From contig NW_008805092.1 of the NCBI RefSeq assembly GCF_000004825.1, forward strand, positions 248,001 through 312,000: a stretch of DNA of 64,000 bases, given 5' to 3'. This stretch comes from Heterostelium album PN500. Taxonomy: Eukaryota > Evosea > Eumycetozoa > Acytosteliales > Acytosteliaceae. Of this stretch, positions 1 to 11,790 are shown in pieces. The position numbers and the translations under genes were made by a program. Each line of letters opens with the position of its first letter. The stretch's first letter is position 1. The notes beneath the pieces are model-generated. The model was not told where the DNA came from, did not search any database, and worked only from the letters and a program-made list of their open reading frames with translations.

Positions 1-3000
1 TCTTGTTTCGGCGCGGTAGATTCGCAGCCAGTTGGCGGTGCCATCATCGCAATCTGAGTGACCATAACAACTCTTAGATGGTTGAGTCGGTCAGAGTAAT
101 TCCAATTGCTAACTTCTATGCTGAGTTTGAGTGTATTGGCTGGATACATCGTTGTTTCACCGGCAAACTCTACGGTTCTGTCAGATGTCGAATGGTCGAT
201 CAATGCTCGCACAGCATGAGTCGCACCAGGATTCTGGTTGGCAAGAAGATACTGATGAGTTGTTAGATTTTGTTTGACATCGACATTGTAATTCCATTGT
301 GTTGTATTGATTTCATTTACAACCATCTCTTGAGAGTTCAACTCTTGTATGGCGATGATATTGAACTTAAATCCAAGACCTTCTTTTGTAACTATGGTTG
401 GTGCAGGTTGTTTTTCATTGGGTGTGATCTTGACACCAGTATCAATCGCTGACTCACAATAGTAACCATTGAAATTTCTGTAACATTGACATCTACCAGA
501 TACACATTGCCCATTTCCATTACATTTTGAATCGGTTCCACAATCATCAAGAGGTGGAACAACAACTTTATCTTTAAATTAAAGAAAAAGTTACTAAATG
601 TTTGGATAATGGTAAAGAAATAATTCTACTTACTAACTGTTAAATTAACACCTGCTGTATAACCATTGGCTGAAACCAGCATGTCCAATGAAGCATATTT
701 AATTGGACCTTTAATTGTACAAATATAAACCGTAGAATTAATAGAAACAAAAGTACAACTAAAGGTGTCTGATGAATTTCCTTTGGCCAGAGCAGAAACT
801 TGATATGGATTCTGACCAAAGTTACCTTCAATATCAACATTTCCTCCATTACTTGTTATATTACTAATTGATTTAATTTTAAATTCTAATAAGATATAAT
901 TAAATGATTAATAAAATATTTAATAATAAGTTTTTTAATCTAGATGTAGTGACATACCAAAAGCTGAATAAAGTGTTAACGTTACAATTTCAGTGGAAAT
1001 TTCTATTAATACTGGCTCAGTAGTAGAACTTTGCAGAGTAATATCAATTGTTGTTTCATTCCGACTGTAAGAAGGAGTTGCACCATTCGCTTTAACTACG
1101 TAATTCCATTCACCAGATGGAAAAGTACCATGTACTGTAATTTTTGTCTCACTTCCACTAGGAAAAGATTGAGCGTAATTTGCAACAGCTATAATTAAAT
1201 TGTTAATAAAATTAAAACAAAATTGTTTTTTTTTTTTTGAATAATTAATAAAGTCTTACTTTCTGATCCCCATTTAATGCTGAATTGTGATTGGAATTGG
1301 CTGCTAAATGTTATTACAGTACTACCGTATGGTGTTGGATAGGTGTATCGAAATTGTTTATTCGGAATGACAACACTAAGCTTATCGCTAGGAACAACAT
1401 CCAACCCATATCCAAGATTGGTTCCAAAAATATCAAAATCTAAAATCAAAAGTTAATAGAGTATTTAAAAAATTATTATTATTATTCTTACAATTTAATG
1501 ATTTATTTACTGTATAGGTAAGACTATTTAAAGAAATATCTAATTATTAAAAATAATTAGAGTTAGTTTTGATATTATAAAGATTAAAAATTAAATTTCA
1601 ATAACATACTACAAATAAAACCAGGTTGTGGAGGTGGTATTTGCGATGGTAATGTACTATTGGTTTGACTCCAATAGCAATAAAAACAGTCAGGTACTGT
1701 AGCAGGTGAAAGTGTTACATTCTTTAAAGTTAAAATGGTATTACAATACGATGGATAAAGTTGGGTGGTGACACTTGGAGTGCCAAATATAGCTATTGAT
1801 TTTGGTTGAACAACACCAATATCTCCAAGTACACCAGATAAATTATCATCATCGATCAAACTATAATTAAGAGAGTTTATATGTTAATAGTATCTAACGT
1901 AGAATGTTATTTTTAAGCTTACATTGTGCCACCAGAAGAATTTTTAAACCATGATTGGATTGGAAGTAAAGTATTGACGTTCTTTAAAGATCTTATTTTA
2001 AGAATAAAAAATTGTTAAAATTAAAAAATTAAAAAATAAAGAAAATGAATATTTGTCTTACAAATTAATAAGATTTGATACTTTTGAAATCTGAGAATTG
2101 GTTGAATTTTCTATTTTCCTAAGGAATCGTAAATTGTTAGTATTAATTAAATTTTTTAATCGCTAGCGGGAACTGTAACAATATAAATATGACATACAAA
2201 GTGTTCAACTTGGGAAATACACTGAAATCGGTAATTGAAAATTCACAATTTCCTAAAGTACTGTTTAATTTAAAATATTTGTTAGCAATTATTAATTAGA
2301 ATGAAAATACAATATTACATTATTGACAAGTTGGAATTCCAAGGTGACTGGAAATTAGCATAAATATTGCTCAAAGTTCTACCAAAAATAAAAATAAAAA
2401 TATATATTAATATGTTTAGTTTTCATTCAATCACTTTCAATTTAACTCACAAGTATAAAAGTGATGGAAATTGGTTAGCAAGGAAATTATTTGAAACCAT
2501 TGGAGTACTGATATCTTTGGTAGTAATCTTACTAAATTGTTTTTTTAATTAATATTAATTAATATATGAAAATAAAATTGTTTTTGCTTACACTTCTGTT
2601 ATAGGAGATACTAGAGTTGTATCAAAATTTAAATAGCAATTTGGATCGAATTTAATTTGATTGAAATAAAATGATCTCATTGGTGATCTGAATATTGAAT
2701 TTGATACATTCGATTTAATAAGATTATTATTTAAAGTTCTAAAAGAAATTAAAAAAAGATTAATAAAATATAAAATAAAAAATAATATAATAATTAAAAA
2801 AAATACATTGTGTTTAGATTAATAAAATTTGGGAATTTGTTTGGGATATAAACATCTAATCCATTTAGACCGATATTATTAAGCAATTTGTTTTCACTGT
2901 TATCTAGCAGCGACAATAGATTGTATGTTGGATTCTTTACTTTGGTAGAGCCAAACAAAATGTACTTAAGATTTGTAAAAACCAATTGATTTATTACATC

Positions 3001-3529
3001 TGGTTCTCCATGATCTGTAAAAGTATATGAATCATCAATAAATCTATTAAAATAATATTTTAATTAGTTATGATAACTACTATTATTAGAATAATTATGA
3101 TTATTTATACATTTGCGTAATATATTCTTGAGAAGTTGTAGTATTGACTTGACAGGTTAGCTTTAAAGTATTTGAAACTGTAAAGTCGGAGCACAAATTC
3201 TGACTTAAAACATCAAAAGACAATCCATACTAAATAGATGTTAAAAAAACAAAAAAAAAAAGTGTAAGTTGAAAAAAATAAAATTTTTGAACATGCTCAT
3301 CACGATCGAATATTTAGATTCTTACCTGTTTGATCATCCATCTGTATGAATTCACTTGATTATATAATGTTATATTAGTAAATGAAATAATGATATTGTG
3401 ATACTATTTAAACTTACAATCATTGTCGTTTAAAACTGCGTTTATAGTCGGTAAGTCTAGAATAGCAATAACAACTACAAAGAACAAACTACATAATGTA
3501 AGAAAACGATTATTATTTTTTAATAACAT
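1..3529 (-). CDS. ComC-like LRR/Ig/EGF surface protein, 3' end beyond window
   Basis: Multi-exon gene reading leftward. The ATG at 3529 opens a signal peptide (MLLKNNNRFLTLC then a hydrophobic run). Exons include 3529-3418, 3354-3326, 3229-3111 and from 3043; many later ones are also short, joined by GTAAGT-type donors and AG acceptors. Exons between about 3040 and 1600 encode leucine-rich-repeat-like segments (for example NNIGLNGLDVYIPNKFPN). A TIG/Ig-like segment follows at about 1440-1260 (IFGTNLGYGL). An EGF-like module lies at about 560-470 (CGTDSKCNGNGQC, then CQC). The beta-rich C-terminal domain typical of dictyostelid ComC relatives runs to the window edge (WNYNVDVKQ, LKLSIEVSNWNYSDRL). 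The family is cell-surface or secreted and has been linked to cell-cell signalling; a ligand is not deducible. The membrane anchor is expected beyond base 1. Family assignment is firm, the exact exon list is partial. Confidence 0.8.
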
Positions 3530-4335
3530 TACTAATAGTTTATTAGTACAACAATTTTATATTGTGTTTGATTTGATTTTAGCAAAAAACAACAAACAAG
3601 TGTTTAAAATTGACATCTAGGTAACATTGATCAATTTATTTAGAGGTCTATACTAAATCAACATTATCAAAATGTAGACGATTCATTAATCATCATTTCT
3701 ATTAATATTTTTAAAATGATCTTTGATTTTGTGTTTTTGGGGTGTTTCGGAGTCAGTTTTTATATTAATTTTAACAAGGTACAAACGTGAGGCATGTAGT
3801 TTCTTGTTGTGGTTTACCAGCCAAATAAAAAAAACAAACTAATCTTTTTTTTTTTAGGCTTTTTTTTTGATTTTTTAACAATCTGAACATCATAGGTAAA
3901 CAAACTCGTATCAACTTGTGGGTAAATCTACGTCAAAAGGTTTTTATTATGATAATCAAACACAATAATCAACCCAATTTTGTATCTTTCATTAGATATT
4001 TAAAATTCAATTGTTGTTGCCTTAATTTGTTTATGTTTGATCTAATAATTGGTGAAAAAATAAAAGATGTTTGTCTCGATGTTAATGCTAACCAATCATA
4101 GAATTCTTTTCTTTATTAGTGGTGGTGGTCTAATCTCAAATGTTGTTGTACCCATATTAATATAGTTCTTCAACAATACTTAAGATAGAATACTCACACC
4201 ACCACACTTGTAGTTTATGTTGGTTGACCCACTCAACATTTGTAAAGTTAAAGCATCTTTTATTTAGCTATCAACTTTAGCCTTAATTAATATTGTACTA
4301 CAAACATTAAAATCTTCTGTCTGACTACGAAAGAT
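3530..4335. other. intergenic, upstream of the ComC-like gene
   Basis: A+T-rich spacer holding the 5' flank of the minus-strand gene that starts at 3529. Poly-T stretches near 3846 and 3862 and a GTGGTGGTGG run near 4121 stand out. No supported gene: a short open frame at 3916-4101 lacks family resemblance and coding composition. Confidence 0.5.
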
Positions 4336-4600
4336 TTATTTAGTGTCATTAAATTGTATTAACTTGCTACTCATCATTTTTGATTCTTCTACGATTGCAA
4401 CAACGAGAACACCTCCAACACTTGCAATCGTAGCAATCCACCAGGTTTTCGATTTCTTTTCGTTGCCATCGGAGCAAGAGCTTGGTGTAGAAGTATCAGC
4501 ACTGAGAAATCAGGATCTATCAAACATTGGTCGCAATAAGGTATGTTCATACCAACGAACGCCGCTCCACTTGTTGTCATCTATCACTTCGTTGGTGATA
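4336..4600 (-). pseudogene. ComC-like C-terminal fragment with a frameshift
   Basis: On the minus strand, frame 1 reads FVGMNIPYCDQCLIDPDFSVL, which lines up with FIGINVPNFQTLAILDPDFNVL near the C-terminus of the intact ComC-like protein at 44886-49104. Near 4480 the resemblance continues in another frame as a short Ser/Thr linker, then a membrane span (WIATIASVGGVLVVAIV), a short tail and a stop at 4336-4338. So one frameshift separates the extracellular end from the membrane anchor, and nothing matching the rest of the gene is seen upstream. It sits between the ComC-like gene and the ENTR1-like gene and looks like the tail of a decayed family member. A sequencing error or a live terminal exon is less likely because no upstream exons are visible. 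Confidence 0.6.
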
Positions 4601-4781
4601 ACAGTTTTTTTTTTGGTTATTATTTATTTTTAAACTTTGCATTGCGATAATGTGTGGATGATCATCATAAATCACAACAAAAAGATAAAGTTTGGTTTCA
4701 TCGTTTTCATTTTAAACCTGGTGGTGGTGTATTTATTATATTAATTATATTATTGTTGTTGATATGATGCTATCTAACTAT

Positions 4782-6155
4782 TTATGGTAATGTTGATATT
4801 TTATCGATTGAAGTTAGGAGACCTGATATGTTTTGTAAGGTTTCAACACCTCTGAGTAGATTCTTGATGTTGGTATCGGCGTCTGCTGCCGCTTGGTTGA
4901 GTAGATTCGAAACGATGCGACCTTTCTCACGGGCATCGCGTAGTCTGTAGCGAAGTTCCTGTGAGTCAACGGATGCACCCGATTGCTTGAGTGCGTGGTT
5001 CTCTTGACGTAGTTGTTCGACCTGTTGCTCGGCTTTGAGTGCACGCTTCTTTGTCTCTGAGAGATTGGCTTCGACGCTTGCAATCATAGACTCCATCATC
5101 TCTGTCTCCTTGACTTCCTTCAGCTTGTACTGCTCTATCGTTCGTTCTGCACTCTGCAGCTTCAACTCCAACTGCTCCTTCTCCGTGGTCAAATTGCCTT
5201 GTTTTGTCTTCATCTGTTTGATATAAACTTTAAATTGTTTGTTTTCAAGTTGTAGTTTCTCCAGTTGCATTTTTAACATTTCCATTTCATTGATATTACT
5301 ACTACTATTACTACTATTATTATTGGTTGGTAAAACTGTAGATGTTGTTAATGGTGTTGGTATTGCTGCAGGTGAAAGTGTTGGTATGGTTGTTGATGGA
5401 GTTGTAGTTGCTGAATTTATTGTGGAAGTTGTAGTCGGTAGATTTAAAGAAGATGGTAGATTCAGGGAAGTTGAAGCTAATGGTAAAGGTGGTGGTAAAG
5501 TTACAGGTTGTTGTTTGTTATTGTTAGAGGTATGCGTAGATGTTGTTGAAGAAGTTGCTGTTTGTTGGTTAATAGGTGTCAGACTATCGTCATCGATGAT
5601 AACTCCATCCAGCTTGATATCTCCTTCAAACAGCTGACCAAGTCTTTTTGATGTTGATTGTGCTGTTGCAGGTGAAGATGCTATCGCCGATGTTGGTATT
5701 GCTGATATTGAAGACGATGAATGTGAATGTGAATGTGATTGATTATTTACAGATAAGTTGTTTGTAGGTTTGTTTGATGACGACGATGATGTTGTTGTTG
5801 ATGATGATGATGATGAAGGTGAAGGTATTGGTAATGCGCTGCTTATATTATTAATCTTTGTAGTTTGTGGTGGTGGTATAACTGGTAATGATGACTTTAT
5901 AACTTCATCGTCATCGTCGTCGTCATCGGATTCATCATTATCATCATCTTCATCTTCGTCTTCATCATCACTATCAAATAGATTCTCTACTACTTTCTTA
6001 TTACTTCTGCTACTACTGCTATTGTTATTGTTGTTATTGGTTGTGAAAACAGGTAATTGTTGATCACCTGTAGGTGGTAGTGTTGGTGGTGGTACTACAG
6101 CAGCATTGTCCTCTTTAACATAATTAAAGAATGAAAATGGATTCTTCTTTGACAT
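4782..6155 (-). CDS. ENTR1/SDCCAG3-like endosomal trafficking coiled-coil protein
   Basis: Single-exon gene for 457 residues. The start is taken at the ATG at 6155; a longer frame would need a TTG start. Residues 2-13 contain KKNPFSFFNYVK, matching the NPFSF(R/K)EF motif of animal ENTR1 (SDCCAG3). A low-complexity middle follows: an Asp/Glu run, then Ser/Thr/Pro/Asn tracts. From about residue 290 there is a long coiled coil, including a KKRALKAEQQVEQLRQEN stretch that matches ENTR1 KRAVKAENHVVKLKQE. The extreme C-terminus (IKNLLRGVETL, then ISGLLTSIDKIS) matches ENTR1 IKQLVSGAETL and LKSIDRIS. Animal ENTR1 acts on endosomes in retromer-linked recycling, cytokinesis and cilium traffic; the same compartment here is inference. 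The gene is transcribed divergently from the RhoGAP gene across 2 kb. The assignment rests on matching motifs at both ends in the right order. Confidence 0.8.
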   Translation of the reverse strand: MSKKNPFSFFNYVKEDNAAVVPPPTLPPTGDQQLPVFTTNNNNNNSSSSRSNKKVVENLFDSDDEDEDEDDDNDESDDDDDDDEVIKSSLPVIPPPQTTKINNISSALPIPSPSSSSSSTTTSSSSSNKPTNNLSVNNQSHSHSHSSSSISAIPTSAIASSPATAQSTSKRLGQLFEGDIKLDGVIIDDDSLTPINQQTATSSTTSTHTSNNNKQQPVTLPPPLPLASTSLNLPSSLNLPTTTSTINSATTTPSTTIPTLSPAAIPTPLTTSTVLPTNNNSSNSSSNINEMEMLKMQLEKLQLENKQFKVYIKQMKTKQGNLTTEKEQLELKLQSAERTIEQYKLKEVKETEMMESMIASVEANLSETKKRALKAEQQVEQLRQENHALKQSGASVDSQELRYRLRDAREKGRIVSNLLNQAAADADTNIKNLLRGVETLQNISGLLTSIDKISTLP

Positions 6156-8173
6156 TGCAATCAAACTCGATCTTCTACACTACAATTGCAGTCTCTAATA
6201 GTCAGTTATTATAAAGAAGTAATAAATAAATAAATAAATAAATATTAAAATAAATGATTGAAAATTTTTAAAAAAATCAAAAATCATTTATCAGTTTTTG
6301 GAGAATAAAAACAATTCTTTTGAAATTTCGTCTTTTTAATGAATGCATTCATTAATAGGAATAGGAATGTAAAAGAGATAATTCATTTAATCAAGGTGTA
6401 GAGAAATTATGTGTTTTGTTAGTTTGTTTTTGTTTACTTATTTTTGATTTCAAATCAATCAGATTTCATAATAGTATAGTAATAACACACAGGAAATTTA
6501 TTCTTAGATAGCTGCAGTTTGTTTTAGTCTTGAGAATACTAGTAGTATTGGACATTTCACATTCAGGTGCATCAGGCCTAAAGAACAGTGAATTTATTAT
6601 AAATCCACTTATAAAGTCAATCAAATCAATCATTCATATTAAATGGATAGCATGTTTATCATTTATCATATCTATTCTTCATTATTATTATTTGAGCAAA
6701 ACAATTCAATGGATAGGAATTACTTGGTAGATGAATTTCAAACCTGATTTCGTATTTTCTTTTGAGTAATTTCATAATTTATTCTATTCTATTAAAAATA
6801 ATATTATTTAATAATACCCAACATTTATAATTACCTTTCAATTTTTGATAAGTCTATGTAATTGCGCTCGAATCAAATAAAATTAAAATAAACACAAGTG
6901 TTTTACTTAATATAGTACCTTGTTTTTGTTTATTTGACCAAATTTCTTTTTTTTTTTTTTGTATTAATAAAGAAATAATTGAATTTTGTATTTTTTTTAC
7001 TTATACTATTTATCAGTTCTCACACACACTCACACCACTAAAAATCTCTATATCATATGTGTGTTGGTATCTAATTGTGTTTGTGTTGTTTTGTTTTTGT
7101 TTAATAAAACAGATACAAATTTTAATTTTTACTATTTACTACAATTTACCAAGATTTTATTTCATTCAAACAAAACAACAACATCTTTATCAACAAAATG
7201 ATTGATTGATTGATTGATTAATCAATGTTGTTTCTTTCCTGACTTTAAACTACAAACCAAAAACAAGCACATTGTTTTGTTCTACATTTAAAAATTACTA
7301 GTAATAATATCAAACTTTTTATTATTGATAAGATTACCACATACAACAACAATTGTTATTTAATTATTCCTTTCCACATTTCGCTCCTCATACCTTCAAT
7401 ATCAACAAAAACAAATACCAACCCAACTGTTCTGTTTAATTATATATTGATTGTGTTTGATAGAATTGAATGTGATGTTTGTTCTTACATACACTTTCTC
7501 TCTTATTATTATTATTATTATTATTGTTTAAATCAACAAAAATAATAACAACAACATCATCATCATCATCATCATCACTTCTAAAAATATATTTAAAAAT
7601 AATAATAATAAAACTAAACTATTTTATTATTCAATTTTATATATAATATATATCTTCAAAATTAATTTACTAAATACTTAGTCTTTTTTTTGCAAAAGCA
7701 TTTCATCTTAACTTTTTTTTTACCCCCCCTTCAATCACCAAATTAATTATTTGAAATACCATCCCTTTTTATTTTTTTGTTTTTCTATTTTTTTCTTTGC
7801 AACCAAAACAAATTACCCCCTTTTTATTAATTATTATTTATAAATAATTTATTGTTCTCTATTTCGTAACACTAGATATCATTCATATTAAATCAATCAT
7901 TAGAATAACTTATGATATAAATAAACAAATATATGAACTTTAAATTGTACATTAATATTTTTAATAAAAATAGTTAAAGATAAATTTAGATAGAAGGAAA
8001 TATAAAGAAACAGAATCAAAATATTATTATCTATATAAACATTCATATTTAAAGAGAATAGATTATCTTGGAATTTGGTAGTTTGTCAACATAGCAACAA
8101 CAACAACCACCAAAGTGGAAATCCAAATCCAAAACGAAATCGAAATCGAAATAGAAATACAAATTCATAGCAA
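6156..8173. other. 2 kb divergent intergenic region
   Basis: This spacer separates the ENTR1-like gene (minus) from the RhoGAP gene (plus), so it must hold both promoters. It is extremely A+T-rich with simple repeats: AAAT near 6223-6242, TGAT repeats at about 7199-7226, ATT repeats at about 7505-7526 and ATC repeats at about 7555-7577. A 66-codon open frame at 6530-6730 has no recognisable product and is not called. No RNA gene was recognised. Confidence 0.6.
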
Positions 8174-11100
8174 ATGATGAAAAATAAAAAGATATACAAT
8201 TTTTGGAATAATTTAGGTGGAAATGGTGGAAGTCCGCAGTCGGGTAATTCACCGAACAACGGATCACCTGTAAACTCTAGAAATTCCAAACATCAAAACG
8301 ATTCAGAAAACCAGGATGCCAGCAGCGGAGGTTCTGGAAATGGCAGTGGAGGTGGTAGCAGCAGTAATCAGGTATTCAATGTACATTTGAACGAGTTGTT
8401 CAAGCGATTCAATAGAATCAATGAGGACGATCTCGTGCCAAACATTGCATATCACATCACCACGAATATCAGAGAGTTGGGTGGATTGACCACTGAGGGT
8501 ATCTTTCGAGTGCCCGGAGCGAACACCGACATCCAACACCTGAAAAAACTGTACAACGAAGGCAAAATACATTCACGCAATGAACTGGCCACGCAATACC
8601 CCGACATTCATACACAAGCATCACTCCTAAAGCTATTCATAAGAGAACTACCGGATCCACTCCTTACATTTGCACTCTATGAATCTTTTGTTAAATCACA
8701 CAATGGTAGTTAGTTAGTTTAAAACTGTTTATTTAGTTAGTTTGATTGTTTATATTCTAATTTTATGATAAAATCAATCAATCTATGTATATATTTAGAA
8801 TCTAAAGATAAATTAGGTAGAACGAATGCAATTAAAACACTTTTGAGTCAGTTACCATTGGCACACTATTCATTGCTGAAACACCTGACATCACTACTGA
8901 AAGAGATCACCTTGAAATCGAGTGTCAACAAGATGACATCGTCAAACTTGGCAATCATTTTCGGTCCAACGGTAATGCGACCACAAAACGAAGACACCGT
9001 CAAGATGATCGAAGACGCTAGACATGTAAATGGTGTATTCTTATTAATGATCGATGAATTTGAATATCTATTTAATGTAAGCCTTGCAAAACAACAACAA
9101 AACACACAAAGCACAAACAGTATTTAAAACTAATATTTATTTATTTACAAATATATATCTAATCTATTATTATACTTAATAATTTGTAGAATGCAGAATT
9201 ACCATCGTTTGTAATCAATATACTAAGTAATCAGATATCACCAAGTTTAATAGCGAATTTGGCGGGAAAAGAGTCACCAACCACCTCCTCAAAAAGAAAC
9301 GCCATGAAATTTTCGAATGGCACACCCTTTAATTTTGACACGCTCAGTGGAACCACCACAACCACCACCCCACAACTTCAGAACACAACCACAAACAATA
9401 CAATTTTACAATCACAAACAAAATTAAGCAACAACAACAATAACAACAACAGTAATAATATTAATAGCATTAATAATAATAATAATAATTTTGTAGCAGT
9501 ATCATCTTTAAACAGTAATAATAATAATAATAATAATATTAATAACAATAATAATAACAATAATATAAATAATAATAACAATATTAATAATATTAATAAT
9601 AATAATAATAATACAACAGCAATACAACACTCTACTTTAACAAGACAAGAACTATCATCACCTTCATCACCTATTGCATTGTTTGACGATTTCTTCTCGG
9701 CGCTTGCATTGCGTTCACCGCCACCACCATCGCCTTTGACACCTTCCAATATGTTTTTAGATCCAGATCAACCGAGTACTCCACCGTTTCCTGCTGCTTT
9801 GTCGACAGCTGCAGCAGCTACTACAGCTACTGCTACGACAACGACTACTACCACATCGGCAGCTAGCACAGCAGATTCCAATGTCAATGCTACTACAAAC
9901 AACAGCAACAACAACAACAATAATAGCAAGCAGCAAGAGAAGAGTGGTTTCAGTAGTAATAGCAGTGCGAGTAGTAGTAGCGGTAGCGGTGGTAACTCTG
10001 GCAGTAGATTCTCTATTCTGATACCTACTCTACAGACTTCTGCTGCTGCAACGAACAGCCAACAACAACTGCTGCAACCACCCGCCGTCAGTATTAGCCG
10101 GTCTGCTAGTTCCAGTCACGCTTCGCCAAGTTTGTCACCGCTGCCACCCACCTCACCGAGAAACTCACTGACGCTCGACGACAACAATCCAGAGTTGATG
10201 CGTATGCTCATCAACAAGACCTGCTCGATTCTCTTTGAGAAAGATCTACAGATCTCTGAGAGTTTCGAGCTGATACGTGGCGAGGAATTCTTCTTGCAGC
10301 TGGCGCCGGCAAGTGCACCATCAACCACACCCTCATCACCAAGAAACTCTGTAACACTTAACCAACCTACTTCACCAACATCCAACAACAGCAGTAGCAA
10401 CAGCAACAGCCAACTGTCACCAAGATACATTAGAAACAACTCGAATCCAGAATCATCTTCATCGTCATCACCTCAGTTGCGATCTCTCTTGAAATCACAA
10501 CTTGCAAACAATCTACAACAACAACAACAGCAACAACAACCATCACCTAGAAACTTGAACAGTTCATCACCAAGATCATATACAACATCTACAACAACAA
10601 CATCAGCAACAACAACTGTACCAACAACATTACCTACAACATCTACAGAAACAACAGCTGCACCAACTACATCTACAACTACTACTACACCAACAACAAC
10701 AACAGCAACAACAACAACAAATTCATTAACATCAAGTGGTCATAGAGTTTTGTTAACAAATCAAGTCGAACAAAGTCCGTTGGAGTTGGCATGGTCTCAT
10801 TTGATTCAGATAAGACGTGAGTGTGGTCGACCTTCTGATATCAACTTGATGTCACCGCATGAACTGAAAGATGAAAAGTCATCGATCAAGAAAGAGTTAC
10901 GAGAGTTTGATCTACAGTTTAAACGACAACACGGTCACCTGCCAAGAAAGAACGAAAAGGAGGTAATGCGACCACTCTACCAACGCTACAGAGATGTCAA
11001 AGCATTGATCGAGACATCGTCGATGTCTCCACCCATTGTACCACCAACAACACTCAACTCTTTGTCTCGATCGAACGATTCCAACACTGCAGTATTAACA

Positions 11101-11676
11101 TCGACGAACTCACAGGCTTCATTGACATCTTCCTCATCCAACCTAACAACATCGACAACATCATCGTCATCAACCACCACATCTACAGCTTCTATACCTA
11201 CAATAACAAATACAAATACAAATATAAATACAAATACAAATAATACAAACACAAATATAAATAATACAAACACATCATCAAATGTAACACCCACAACATC
11301 ACCAACACTTGAAAGTAATGTACAACAAAATATAATATTAAATAATAATAGTAACAAAGAAACAAATCAACAACAACAACAACAACAACAACATGATATA
11401 ATATCTTCACTTGAAGAAATACTTTGTAAATTAAGTAATGTAGAGTTGGTAGAGAGATACCAAAAAGTAAGACAAGAGAAACGAACACTCCAGATCCACT
11501 TGCACAAATACCAAACGGATTTCACAAAGAAACATGGTAGGAAAGTACAATTTGTTCAGGATAGAGAGCCAGTACACAATCAATATGAAAGATATAAATA
11601 TTTAAAGAATGAAATTGCTGTAATCGAAAAGATTTCACCAACCATCACATCAACTGCCAATAAAAACAACACATAG
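8174..11676 (+). CDS. RhoGAP protein with FAM13-type C-terminal modules
   Basis: Three exons, 8174-8705, 8799-9076 and 9190-11676, join in frame to give 1098 residues. The introns are GT-AG, 93 and 113 bp. Residues about 66-265 form a RhoGAP domain. It has the arginine finger in EGIFRVPG (Arg112), the [11 protein letters not shown] block and the [13 protein letters not shown] block, so it should stimulate GTP hydrolysis on Rho/Rac GTPases. A long Asn/Thr/Ser/Pro/Gln-rich middle follows. Two related modules close the protein: one at about 800-880 ([20 protein letters not shown], then [11 protein letters not shown]), the other at about 1009-1087 ([17 protein letters not shown], then HGRKVQF). 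Both resemble the C-terminal module of animal FAM13 proteins, which also carry RhoGAP. The middle's polymer length probably varies between strains. AATAAA-type signals lie near 11920. Confidence 0.88.
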
Positions 11677-11790
11677 TCGTATTTTTCTTAACACAATCAA
11701 TATGAAAGATATAAATATTTATAGAATGAAATTATTGTAATCGAAAAGATTTCCCCCAAAACCATCACACCAACCTCGACAACACTTCCA
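11574..11790 (+). repeat. imperfect direct duplication of the RhoGAP 3' end
   Basis: About 85 bases from 11574 (ACACAATCAATATGAAAGAT onward) recur from 11691 at an offset of 117. The first copy is the last coding stretch of the RhoGAP gene; the second lies after the stop codon and carries an in-frame stop and small changes. It is a tandem duplication that left a dead copy of the gene's tail in the 3' flank. Confidence 0.8.

Noticed and set aside
5239-5637. Plus-strand open frames across the ENTR1-like gene, rich in Leu/Val
   Set aside because: They are antisense to repeat-coding parts of the minus-strand gene (Ser/Thr/Asn runs read backward) and match no family.
6156-6164. Longer start for the ENTR1-like protein at a TTG codon
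   Set aside because: The nuclear genes here use ATG; the ATG at 6155 directly precedes the conserved NPFSF motif.
6530-6730. 66-codon open frame in the 2 kb divergent spacer
   Set aside because: Composition is that of A+T-rich spacer, with no relatives in the window and no splice or promoter context.
6840-6900. tRNA-like GCTCGAATC box
   Set aside because: No cloverleaf could be formed around it and no A box was found; no convincing tRNA was found in the window by eye.
7500-7580. Regular ATT/ATC repeats considered as a CRISPR-like array
   Set aside because: These are plain microsatellites without unique spacers, in a eukaryotic genome.
9378-9749. Minus-strand Leu-rich frame within the RhoGAP gene
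   Set aside because: It is the complement of poly-Asn codons of the RhoGAP middle region and not a membrane protein.
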